Shown one piece after another: positions 1-23,100 of a DNA stretch of 64,000 nucleotides. This stretch comes from Piscicola geometra (taxonomy: Eukaryota > Annelida > Clitellata > Hirudinida > Piscicolidae), in NCBI GenBank assembly GCA_943735955.1, contig OX030961.1:3660920-3724919 (forward strand), written 5' to 3'. The notes beneath the pieces are model-generated. The model searched no databases, was not told where the DNA came from, and worked only from the letters and a program-made list of their open reading frames with translations. Each line of letters opens with the position of its first letter. The stretch's first letter is position 1. A program made the translations under genes and the position numbers.

Positions 1-134
1 ATGTGTGTGTGTGTTGATGTGTGCATCTTTATGTGTGTTTGTGTTGATGTGTGCATCTTTATGTGTGTGTGTGTTGATGTGTGCAGCTTTATGTGTGTGT
101 GTGTTGATGTGTGCATCTTTATGTGTGTGTGTGT
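1..134. repeat. 30-bp TG-rich minisatellite at window edge
   Basis: About 4.5 copies of a 30-bp unit (ATGTGTGTGTGTGTTGATGT then GTGCATCTTT), nearly identical between copies, running off the left edge. Confidence 0.9.
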
Positions 135-1903
135 TCATGTGAAGAGGATACAAACTTCGTGAAACATTAGCACTGATAATGCCATCAAGCACATGCTACA
201 GCAGATACCACATCCACTCATGCATGTCTCCACGAATATAACACCATTCACAACCAGAACACTGACAGTAACAACCAATTTTATAATCTCTGGAAAAAAT
301 ATCATTACTAAAAACACTAATCACCAAGCCTTGCACCACACTCCAGCCTATCTTCCCCTCCCACACCTCACCTATCACCTTTCCGGCTCTGACATCGACT
401 GATTGCTACCTTTATAGCTAGAGAATTCACCATTCTATCCCTATCAGTGGGACTCATTATTCAAGACGCCACTAAAGCATGAAATCCTCAAAATTTTATT
501 AATCTATAACCGAATTAAACACCAGCGTATTCTATAACACCTAATCCTATCATTGATTACCCTTAAATAAAATAATAAAAGCAGTGAGGACTGAAGCAGA
601 CTCCATCAGCAGCACATCTTGAAGGATCTTGTATCGAAATATTGCCTAGACTTACTTGTTTGGAGACACTAGTGTGGCTTCAGTTAAGAGGTTTGCTTCT
701 CTTCTTTCAGCTTATTTAAATCCCGATGTAAATTCTTTTTGAAACTTGATGATTTAAAGGCAAAAATTTATTCAAGTAAGTACCGAAGAAATTCAATTTG
801 ATATTCTTCCAGATGAAATGAAGTGAACGTTGGTGTAGCCTACGTGTACGTAAGAGAGTGTGTGAGAATATCGATTGAGAGGTGCAAGAGGGCGTGTGTG
901 AGGAGGTTTGATAGTTGCTGCGTCTAGACATTGGTTTTAAACAAAATTAAGACAATTAATTGCATAGAATTCATATAAAACCAAAACTTTTTTTCATTGT
1001 CAATATTAAGAAATAAATACTTTTTACAATTATTAAAGACTAAGCATCAAAACCATACGAGCACAATCAGCAGGGAGTGGAAATGCATAGAAAGTTCTCA
1101 AAGTAACAATGTGGCTTCACGAGCTTCACTGACGTACAATGAACTAGAAATACAATGCATTTTACACATTGTGTGAACTACAAAACAGCAAATACAGTGT
1201 TTTTTGGTCTGTTTAAATACAAAAAAGATACTAAAGATTGTCAGAGTAATATTCCATGAAATGTCATACAGAGGCAACTTTAATCTCATCCGTTTTTTAG
1301 AAAGTATTTTGCTACATTTAATTGTACTGCATTGTACTGCATGATTCAATGAATACATTTATTGTACAAATGCATGATGGATGGGGCAGGGAGCACACAA
1401 TGACAGCATGACTTGGCGTTGTGCAGTCTGTTGATTTAGCATGCCTGCGTGTGTTGCTTGTTTGTAATCATCTTGAGAGCCATTGACACTATGTAAATAG
1501 GCAAAAACCGTGAAAAACCGACTTAGAAAAACAGGGAAATACTATCACACATACAAATACAAACAAAAAATACAAAATCATTGTTAATGCTTGCCAGAAG
1601 CCACTTAAAAACAGTAGGATCATTAAGAGGGGTGGCACTTGTGTGATGGTGTCATCTGCGAACACCTTTGTGTCTCTCCACCCATCGATCGATCCATCAA
1701 TCCACTCATTCATCCATCGATCCATCAATCCATTTATTCACCCATTCATCCATCCATCTACTCATCAATCCATTAATCCAGTCATCCACTCAATTTTTAA
1801 AAAATCAATCCACTAGTCTGTTTATTCATCCTTACATCAACCATTCATCCACGTATTTCCATCATAGCAACAATTTTCACACCACAATCCCTCCTTCCCC
1901 ACC

Positions 1904-2208
<305 letters not shown>

Positions 2209-2989
2209 AAACTACTAAAGCCTTCTTATTAATATTCATGTTTCTGAACCCTGTCTGATTCAGGTTAAACGTCAGATTAGCTTGTCAAAACCCAATACCC
2301 CACTAAGCTCTCCTTCACCATGTTAAATAATTTCATAATTTAGCCTATTTTAATTCAAATCACGTAAAACCATCTGATAAATATTTTAGTTTTTCATAAA
2401 TTATTGGCGTAGTTTCTGCAAAATATGTTGGATTGAGTGCTCTCTAAGGACTTCTGCTAGTACTTTGTTTTTCGCAAGTATTTAAGTGGAGGCATACAAA
2501 ATGCATGAAAATGTAAAAAAAATTACATTCATTTCAGGAAGTTCACCTATTACCATTTGAGAACATCGAATATTTAAGCATGAAAAAATTCGGTGCACAA
2601 AACCCAAAATGGTTTGCATAAGAAAAAAAAAACACATTCAATAACTCGCTATCTTCAAATCTAGGCTAGCCTGCGCTCATCTTGTTTTTCTGTTATTCTT
2701 TATTATCATCAGCATAGCCGTTACTCATACCAGACTCGTTAATATGTATTAAAACTCAAGTGTTATTTTTAATAATTACTTTAAAAATAATTTAAATTTA
2801 GACTAATTTTACGTTATTGCCAAATAAAATGCCTTATAATCAAACAGTTGTACAGATAGATTATAAACATCTCTGCAAACACAGCGGGTCAAGAGCAATT
2901 GATAGGCGTTCATAAGAGATTTAAAGCGTTTGCTTTTGGTTTGTGAAAGTTATAATTTAAAAGATTATTATAAAAAAGTCAAATATTAA

Positions 2990-3180
2990 AAAAGTGATAA
3001 CATGATTTTTTTAAAAAATGATAAAATGAATTTCTAAAAAGTGATTAAATGAATGTCTAAAAAGTGATTAAATGAATTTCTAAAAAGTGATTAAATTAAT
3101 TTTTAAAAAGTTATAAAATGAATTTCTAAAAAGTGATTAAATTAATTTTTAAAAAGTTATAAAATGTTATTTTAAAAAAA
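2990..3180. repeat. AT-rich tandem repeat, about 24-bp unit
   Basis: Several degenerate copies of a unit of the form AATTTCTAAAAAGTGATTAA with ATG or TTA spacers. No coding potential. Confidence 0.75.
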
Positions 3181-4446
3181 TTAAATTAATTTAAAGTAGT
3201 TTTAACTGCGAAAAGTGATGTTTGATAAGACTTTGGAGATAACAGATTGATTGAAGCTGAAGTGGAAGATGGATGGTGGCTAGTGGATAGTGCGATAATA
3301 TGGTGGATGGCGCTTGGCGGACAGTGGGATGAAATATGGCAGTTGGATGTGATGATGGATGCTCCCATGATAAAAGATTCGTTATGAAAAAAGACTCTAC
3401 AGGCTTTAATGATTTGAGGTAGTTCTTTTATATAAAACAATAATGAAACTTTTTATCCCAAATTTATCTTCAGCACCGTCATCCCCATCGCCATAGCAGA
3501 GGCAAGATATTTTAAGTGTTTATGAGAAAGTAGTAAATGATGGGCTGGTGTGGTTTATAAATACCACAAATGTTTACAAGAACGAGCCTGGCAAAGTAAT
3601 GACAACAGGACGACGTTATGATGGAGATGATAATAATGATGATAATGAGGATGTTATGATAATTATCACGATTAAGTGTTTAACTTAGTACTATTTAAAT
3701 AATCGTAAGGTGATTTTGTAGATTAATATTTAACTTGAAAATTTCTAAATATTTTAATTATATAATGATAAAACAGACCAAAATAAGCCTCAAATTATTT
3801 AATAATACTAATACTAATAATTTTATTCAATTTGTTTATAAAGCGCTGAAATGTCGTATACAGAAATGATGAATAATCATTTCACAACTAATCAATTGCA
3901 TGGATGGTCTGAATGGCGTTGCTAACAATTTCTATGAAGTCGGTGATGTAAATTCCAGACAAACATATTTAGTTATTTCATATTGTAAAAAAAAGAAAAA
4001 AAATAAGTATATTGCGTATACTCTAAGCTAAAAAGAAGTGGTGACTAAAAGTTAATTGAGAAGCACAAGGAATGTTTGGCTTCCAATTAGAAGCAGTCAT
4101 TCACTTGACAGCCTTGTAAATGATTGTTTAGCTAATCATCTGTAAACAAGCATTAGCCAACCTAAACATGTGTTTTTAAGTGCGATAAAACTAAAGTATA
4201 CAAAACCACACCAAAATATACATATAAAACTCAAAGCAAACTAAATTAAAAACACAAAGCAGCAACACAAACAAATTAATTATAGAACAAAGTGGAGTGT
4301 TTCAAAGAGAGATCAGATGTTGTATCACCGCCTTGAACTATGCACCACAACATATTTAGTATTACAAAAATCTTTTATGCATTTATAAAAATTCATAAAT
4401 TTAAAATTTTGACAAATGTTGAAAATTTTATTAGTTTAGCGCTCAC

Positions 4447-14412
<9,966 letters not shown>

Positions 14413-17400
14413 CTTTCAAACAACTTTCAAATCCTATTCTGCTCTTATGTTTTCATAAAACCTATTTTTTAATCCACAAAAGAGCTCATCGTATGAAACA
14501 TTAAAAATTTGAAAAGTTTTTTATTAGGATCTAAAACTTTCAAAAAAAATCAGACAAATCCTTGGTTGAAAAAGTGAAAAGTACATACACTAGAACAAAA
14601 ACTGATTAAATATCTCTAGATACCGATCATATATATACTAATTCAGCCCTGGTCCTAGCAAGATACTCTTAGTTAGGCATGTCTATGATACATAAAAGTT
14701 GTAATTAGAAAAAAAACTTTACAATTTATTTTAAGATATTTTAAAAGTTTAATTAGTTTCCATATTTATTAGTTCTTAAATTATAAAGGGCGTTAAAGAA
14801 ATTTAAACTTTGGTATATTTACATATTAAAATGACGTTTATATGCCTGATTATAGAGGTTTGATATGTTCAATAAGAAATGTATGAGGGGTATGAAATAT
14901 TTTTAGTGACATCTATAGACATTGAAAATCAAATTATTTTTAATGTAATTTTTTAATTTAATTATCGAATTAATTTTATATTAAAAGTTATAGAAATAAT
15001 ATCAATTATTTTTTGGTATTAAATTCCTGGAATGTATTTGGAATAGAAAAAGAAACTATGTATTGTTTTGCAACCTCTTTGGACCAAAAAAAATTATTAA
15101 TTTTGTTTACTTTTTTAAAATTATTGAATATTAAAATATAAAGATTTATCCAGTATCTATTTATTTATTTTGCGACTAGAAACTTGGAATCATTAAAGTT
15201 ATGAAACCTCCTAAGTTCTGCGAGTCTAAAGTGGTTAAACCCCATGAACTAACTAACTAACTCTATTTAGCTAGAGTTGAATACTGAAATTAACGTCAAT
15301 CGATTCTGTATTAGAAGGTTGTCTAATGAAACAAATTAGCAAAAAGAAACCTTCAGCCTAACCCTGAAAATTAGAGAATATTCAGAACCTAGTCGAGACA
15401 TGGAAGAGAAATCATTCATAATGCCTGTTTGGGTTTGTAAAAAAAATAAGTAATTGAAAAAACCTATTTCTCTAGTGTTTTTTGGAAAAATTTCCTTCCC
15501 CATTCAGAAAAACTTAAAAACCTGTTTTTTCAAATCGAAATGAAGACGCATTATTTTGGCATATCGACATAAGATAATTAATTTGTTAATAGATATTTTA
15601 AAACTTTGAGTATTTTTTGATGTAGACTCTACATCAAAAAATACTTTGTAGAGCTTCACTGAGAATGCACACATGTCTGGCTGAATTGATGCAGGCGGAA
15701 TAAAGCTTTCGACCTATATAATATTGAGCATTATAGCATACACAGCTGAGTCCTTAAATATATGCTCTAACGGTATAGCTGTGAGATTTCAAGTAGAATC
15801 TACTAGTTATTTCTGTTGTTGTAAGTTTTGTTTCATTTCGAAAATGCTGTCCTTTGGCTGACTATTGACTCCAGGTTAATAAATATTGAAAAGATTTAAT
15901 AGTGAACAATATATCTTTACAATTTTGAAAAACTTGGTTCTTGTTTTTTTCTTCCAATAAAGGTAAAAAAAGGTTAATAATATAGACATACTAAACGCAT
16001 TGAAATTGAGTTTAGGAATACTATTTTGGGTTACATGGTTTTACAAATAAATATCCTAAAACTACTTTATTTACCATGCATTAAAAAAAATTGGTTTTTA
16101 AATTCATCAAAACTCTAATGAAAACAAAACTCCAAAGGTTTCAAAGTGCAAATATCCGGCTCTGGTTTTGAAGCTGCATTTCATAGGATCTAAAGGTGTT
16201 TTTTAGAAAATGCTTTTAAATGATCGAATAACCATTTAAAATGAGGAAATTCCTTTCAAAATGTTTAAGCTCAACTTAGTGACTAAGACTTAGTCCCTAC
16301 ATCACAGAGTTTGCCGTTGATCATCTTAAACCACTTCATTTGCGTAGAACACCGAAACTATTCAGTTGATTCTATCAATTTATAAACTAATCATCTTTTG
16401 AGACTCATTTAAATTTAATTATAATGATTAAATGTGCTCATGTTTACTAGGTATTAATAGTTATAAATCTGGTAATCAATGTGCCTAAGCAAAAAAATGC
16501 ATTTCTAAAACTAGAAAACGTAATGAATATTTGTTGTTATCCCCCTTTTTTACAGCTACCATCAGATAACGAGTTTGTATAAACATTAAAGTCAGATCAA
16601 AAGACTTTGCATATCAGAGTTGAGCTTAATTTTACAACATGCATAAAAACACACACACTTTCATCAGCATACACATATATGCAATTTAAGGTTTCAATAA
16701 AATTTAAACTATTCAATCATCAATAAAATCCCTTCAACCACTCTGGTGTAACTAAACAGCGTAATAAAACACATAATCGCATGGCATGTCCTCTTATACA
16801 ATGGGTAAAAATATGGTCACATTAGGAAACTCTTGAAAATACTGCAGTATCAAAAGTCAATTTACTTTTCAGCTGCAAAACAAGCGCTTAATAACAGACG
16901 AGGTAGAATTATAATTCGCTTACAAACAACTTTGAAATAATAATCCCCTTAAAAAATTGTTCTATTTAACAAATATCCCTAATATTAATTGAAACTGCAA
17001 AGACTGAGATCGATTAGAACTGGAATTATCATAATAACCATCATAATCATCATCATCATTATCGTTAAAAGACATTTTTTAAATTCCTTTACTTTTCTGA
17101 ATAGATTCTCAACAGGCGAAGAAGTTTAAAATATAAGCAACAACCATTCGCAAACCGTTCGATTTAGGGATACATATATTTCAGGTGGTATTATACTTAA
17201 TGTCACAAAACCAATTTTTATTTTTCAATTTTAATGCTTATTAGCTTATTTAAAAAATATAACTTTCACTTCCACACCACAATCTCCTTGCAACGATTAC
17301 AATTCGAAAACCAATTTTTAAGCATTTTAAAATTTAAAAAACACAATTTTTCACTATTTTAAAACCTTAAAACCACTATTCTATACCTCAAGCATATCAT

Positions 17401-18030
17401 TATTCCCCAAAACATCACTCCAACAACACCATCACTACAACAACCAGTTGGATTTCTTCAGCTTCAAGGCCTGTCTTCCAAGCAGCCATGAACTCCAGTG
17501 TAAGTTCACCAGCATAACTTTAATCCATTAATACATGAAAAAACTAAATTATAAAAATATGAAAAGCATTAACCGCTAAATAATTATTTTATATAATTTA
17601 TATAGCGCAAAAGGAGGGGTAACTTTTCTAGGTTTCTACTTTTCAGTTATAGTGTGTGTTATGATGCAGGCACAGAAATCCTTGAAGTTGCTCTAGCACT
17701 AATGGCGCAAGGAGGTTAATTAAAAACAACAAATCACTGCGCATGGTGCTTCAGTGAGTCTTTCATCATCACTAATAGTGTCAAGATTTTTAAAAATATA
17801 TTTTTGGATGTGATGCAATTTGAAAGTCTCGTTTTCATGAATTAAAAATCAATCATATTTTCTAAATATAATTTTTTAAACGAAAAAAATACAACAGCAA
17901 AAATTTGTAGAATGAGACTGTATGAAGGGGTTTTCAATGTAAATACTTTTGAATCCACATGATTACATAGGACTGTGTGGTTGCTTCATTATGAATAGTT
18001 CAAAAGCAGGTTTGATACAGCAACATTAGG

Positions 18031-18057
18031 TATAATAATAATAATAATAATAATAAC

Positions 18058-18112
<55 letters not shown>
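18031..18112. repeat. (TAA)n microsatellite
   Basis: About 27 TAA triplets with one CAA interruption. Confidence 0.97.
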
Positions 18113-18115
<3 letters not shown>

Positions 18116-18504
18116 TTTTCATTTTCTTCGAAGATATACAATCTATAAAACTCATTTGCTATGATGATCGTTAAAATAAAATGTGAAACATTAAATGTCT
18201 CGCACTCAAAAGATTTTGCTCAAAAAAGTAGTCAGACTTACCTATTTTCTTAAGAGGCGTTTTGATCTTGAGTAAAAATAATTAAAAATTATCCAGAAAA
18301 ATGAACGTGGTTTGAATGAAGAATCTGAGTTATCTCAGTGAAGAATGATTTACCTAATGGAGTCGTAACAGCTAAGAATACAGGCACATTCAAAAGAAAT
18401 TTAGATAATTTATAGATGAATCACACCATAATCTACATCTATACATTCGATTATAAAACAATGATAAAACAGCAATTACACTAATATCTTAACCGTAGTC
18501 TAGA

Positions 18505-18532
18505 GAGGTCAAAAGACCTGCGGTGGCTAAAC
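18505..18532. repeat. Dispersed palindromic element, copy 1
   Basis: Contains GAGGTCAAAAGACCTGCGGT followed by GGCTAAA. An almost identical 27-nt string occurs at 24341-24367. The core AGGTC-AAAA-GACCT is a perfect 5-bp inverted repeat with a 4-nt loop. Confidence 0.7.
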
Positions 18533-19566
18533 TAAAAAACTAGTTTAAAAGATTAGAATGCTAGGACAAGCCAGACAGCTTCCTATGGGGAGTGAATAAT
18601 CGAAAGTTGTAAAAATCTTATTAAAACAAAATTTATCTGTAATAAAAACGAAATGTAAATATTTGAAAATATAATATACATAATAACTATTATTAATAGT
18701 ATTAAGTGAAGAAAAGTTACTTTTGGAAAATTACATTTTTATACTCTTATATCAACGTCTCATTTTTCCTTCTTACCAAATTTTTATTTATTAGCTTCTA
18801 GTCTTTACACTACAACGATGCCAGCAATGAAAGGAGCACCAATGATTTACTAAGCTGCCAAAGCGCCTTGGATTAATGATTTGCTCCAAAAAAATTCATT
18901 TTATATCAGCGAACAGACCCCTAAAAATACTTCGATTGAAGTTATCAATTGATTTTTTCTAATCTTAAATAAAAATAATAAATTAATATTTATTTAAATT
19001 TGTAAATAAGTTTACTTCTATTCGATCGACTATTTTAAGTGATAGCAATATTATAAATGAATAAATATTTAAATGGGGTTTAATGGCTTATTACTTGTTG
19101 TGAATGACTGTAGTGTCTCCTGCCTACTGTTTAAGAAAGCATTGATTCAGCTGTGAGACTCAAGTCATTGAAAAGCTCTGGCTCTAAAATAGAAAAAACA
19201 GAAGCAGAAATTATATATTTTAAAAATAGAATAATATTAACAATTTGGTTTAATTTGTCTATTTTTTCCCATAATAATTTTAAAATTGGTTATTATTATT
19301 ATTCGTAGTATTATTATATTTTAGAAGCCAATATATCCACATAAACATGAGAAATGCGATCCACACAATACGAAGATCAAAAAGTCATACAAAAAAGAGT
19401 CATAAACATGTTCTCTGGCGTCTAGGCATATTGATCGGAGAAAAATTTACAAATAATTAATTCAATAATTGTTATAACTCGCTTGTATGAAAAGATTATT
19501 GTGACAGTCATCCTACACATTCAATAGAACATTTGAGAAAACTCATAAACCACCACACTACAGAGA

Positions 19567-20190
19567 ATGTATGGCGCTCGTTCCGCCACACCATCCAGAA
19601 GAAACGACTATCACTACCATCAGCACGACCTCACTGACTACGAGGGCTACAATGGCCGAGAGGATGAGTTCGAATTAAACTACATCCCTCTTCGCTCTCC
19701 TCCACCCGTGCCGACCCACTACATGCCTCAAACTGCTCCTTCAACGCCTGGAACACTGCCCTCAAGATCGGCTCACAAGGCTTCCATCTACCAGCACAAA
19801 ACCCACCGTAGCTTCAACCAACCCAACTCTCACTCACAACTTCATCATGCTGCCATCAACGACTCGAGAGCTAACCACTTTAGTGCTTCGATCAACCGAG
19901 CCTTGAACTATGGAAATCCAAGTCCAAATCCGAACAGGAGTCTCAACTCTAACCAACAATTTAACCAAGCCCTTCTTCCAAATTCAAATCGCAACGCTTC
20001 TTTTTCTCCACAACCACCACCGTCTTTTTCTCCACAACCACCACCGCCTTTTTCTCCACAACCACCACCACCACCGATTCCCGTGGCAAAAAGCAGGTCA
20101 AACAGTCGTCTGAACACTCCGTCCACCAAGCAAGCCCAACAACTTCTGCAAAGAATTCAATTCTGCTTTGATTGGATGAATAGAAAAGAG
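19567..20190 (+). CDS. MACF1/DST (shot): Spectraplakin exon 1: disordered, Pro-rich N-terminus leading into plakin domain
   Basis: This exon encodes 208 residues starting [12 protein letters not shown]. It is rich in Ser, Asn, His and Pro, with three tandem FSPQPPPP units near residues 143-168, which could be SH3 or profilin ligands (inference). The last 25 residues ([18 protein letters not shown]) become helical and continue into exon 2 as a plakin spectrin repeat. The end is GAG followed by GTGGTA at 20191, with GTAAAT three bases later as an alternative donor in the same phase. The ATG is the first in frame after a TAA at 19546-19548. Because CTACAG directly precedes the ATG region, an upstream exon spliced at 19564 cannot be excluded. 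Confidence 0.75.
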
Positions 20191-23100
20191 GTGGTAAATG
20201 GTTTTATTTATTAGAATAATTATATGGAAAATGATTTTCAACCATTCGACCGTATGCGAATAAAATAATTTATCAGTTTCAATCAGTCACGATTAGATTA
20301 CTTTTCAACTATTAAACACCAAACCAAATACGAATGGAATTTTTGGCACAGCTCTATTTCCAACCATTAAACACTCAACGCTTGTAACCACCAAGGATGA
20401 GATGAGCAGGGATGTCTATGGCAGGGACACAGCAACAACCCTACAGGCATTCAACAAACAACTCTCCATCCATCAAGCTGTCAAGCAATTCCACCAACAT
20501 GTCCAACAGTGTGGAATACTTAAGGTTGTTTGTCTATAATTATATTGCGATGATTTTAACCCTGAGAATTTCCATCAAATTTGAAATAATTTGGAGGAAA
20601 AAAACTTTATTTAAACATTTAGTTGAAAATACAAATACTCTAAAAACACACGAAACAATAAATTAACAGAAGCAGTTAAGTGCAGAAGAGGGGGCATCGT
20701 TCAAGCAACAACTAGCCCAACTAGAACTTCTGTTCAACCAACTACACGTTAGTTGTGGTGTTGTATTGCTGTTGTAGCATTTAAAGTAATCTGTTTAAAG
20801 ATACTTTCAAAAGTTTCTAAATACACAGCACAAAAATTGAAACATAATTTAAAAACGCTCAATTAAAACTACAAAATAGGAATCTGTCTAAGAATCTGTG
20901 TATTATCAGAGGATGAGATCGTACAATTCCCTATGAACATTCACTCAGCAAACATTCGTAACAATCACATCGATGCATTCTTTCTTCGACCTAGACTCTA
21001 GTTCAACCTATGGTTTATACCGACGCACAAACATTAAATAAAAATAGTTTTTTTTAATTGAGCATAATAGCATAATACTTGTTAAAAAAGCAATCTGAAA
21101 TCTCTCGTCATCTTTTCCAACTAATTCTCAACAAGTTAAAATAACATTATTGAAAATTATTAGGAGTTTTTAAATCAATTTTCAAACCACCAATATATGC
21201 AGAGTAACTCAAACTTTCGACTTGCCAACCTCAAGAGCCTTCTGCAATTCCTCGAAAGCACTTCTAAGGTGGGATAAAGAATGGATGAAAGATGGGTGAA
21301 TTGATTGGAAGTAAATCGGTTTATGAATAGATAAGATATTTTTAGATTGAACTATAGACCGGTAGGCGGATAGATAAGTATGCTGAAAGATGAGTAATCA
21401 AACGGTAAATAAATGCATGAAAACTTGCCTAGGAAATCGAATGGCTTAAGAACAAAGAAAGCCATCTGAGTGACTACATCACATCTTACGAAACATTGGA
21501 AGCAGAACTGCAAGACTTTAAGGTACCATTTCTGCCAAAAAATCTGTTTTTCCCACTATTACAAACCCCCTTACACCATTGCTACATTCCTTTCCTCACC
21601 AGAACCTCCAGGGAGACCTGCAACACCACCAGGTCATCATCGAGAGTCTCTTAGGGAAGGCTGACTCCTTGTCCAGAGACAAACACCCTGGAAGCAACGC
21701 CATTCATGTAAGTGTTTGTAATTTTGCAAGAAATTAATTTTCATGGTGTAATAACTTAGATTTGTAAAGTATAAACGATTTAACCTGAATGAAAACGAAA
21801 AACTTTTCAAACTGAAAAAATTAAATAGTTTTTTTAGATAATAATTAGCCATAAAACTGACTTTTACGAATCTTGATTTAACTTCTTTCATTCTTTCACT
21901 TTTGCACAATTCCCACAAACACCCACTCATCCATTCTTCAGTTGTCAGCAAATCTCTTGAAAGGACAGTGGGAAAGATTGAGAATACTCGCCGACTGCAT
22001 CATCCTGCAAGTGAACAACATCCAGCAATTCGCCGAGGTTTTTGCTGTTGCTGTTCTTGGTGTTTCATAGTTGATATAATGTGGATAATGTAATATATAT
22101 AAAAAATTAATTGTCGGGTTTTTATTGATGTTTTGGATAATCATAAAAAATGCAAAACTACAATAACCCATTGAAATTCACTAAATGCCATTTCAAAATT
22201 CAGTTCATGAGAGAAGTTCGTGAGGTGGATGCATGGGTGGAAAAGCAGGATGGTCTGCTGGAAACGTTGAGAAGTCACCAAGGAGATCCGAAAGTCAACC
22301 AGGCTCTAGGGGTTAGAAGCCGTTCATGATTTACATCAAATATCTTTGATATGACTTTGATGTTACTTTGTCGTTGGTTTGATGTTGTATTTTAAGAGGC
22401 GCACTTTTAAATTAAATGTAATATTTGTGGTTATTTTATTTTTTATATATAAAAACAGCAAACTTCACAAAAACATGTCAACACAGCGTTTAAGCGTTTA
22501 TTTAAAAAAACTTCAAAGCACACTACCGATGCAACTTTTACATTGTAGGAAGTACAGAAACAAGTGAAAGAAAGAAATTCTAGATTGAATGACTTGTTAA
22601 GAAGGTACCAATCTACACCCCCTCTCAAACTCAAAAATAACCCCCTCCCTCCCAACACCATCCTTCGTTCCATCTGCGCCTACCAACTTTCCAACGTTAG
22701 TTAAATTATAAATATATTACATAATATAATATTACAAAAATGATGTAACGCGTGTATAATTTTGTTTTTTATACGTTTTTTACTGATGTTTTTAACATGA
22801 TTATTTTTCGGTTGTGAGTATTCAGAAAAATATTTTTTGCTAACCATACACAGAAATTCACAAACACACATACGCAGACACATACACTATCACAAACATA
22901 CACACACACAGACAAGTATCAAGGAGGGTGACCAATGCGTTCTGTTGAGTGATTCCCTTGGGGGCAAGTGGAGGGTGAGAAGTGATGGAGGAGTGGCCAT
23001 CTACCCTTCATGCTGCTTCGTCATCCTACCAACACCTCCCTCACTGCCACCTTCCCCATCATCTCCATCATCTCCATCTTCCCCTTCACGCCAACCATCC

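Larger units (their letters stand above)
14413..19566. promoter_or_regulatory. Head-to-head intergenic interval between kinase and spectraplakin genes
   Basis: The kinase starts leftward at 14412 and the spectraplakin coding sequence starts rightward at 19567, so both promoters and 5' UTRs should lie in or near this 5.15-kb AT-rich interval. It contains a TAA microsatellite (18031-18112) and one copy of a dispersed palindromic element (18505-18532). No TATA box or initiator can be named with confidence. Calling it regulatory is inference from the gene layout. Confidence 0.4.

Noticed and set aside
1676..1790. Possible Ile-Pro-Ser-rich exon
   Set aside because: A degenerate ATCC/TCAATCC repeat; no conserved residues.
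17440..17500. Plus-strand FKACLPSSHELQ preceded by TTCTTCAG, reminiscent of an EF-hand of spectrin or actinin type
   Set aside because: Only about a dozen residues, no partner exons, and an EF-hand would be at the wrong end of the spectraplakin; likely chance.
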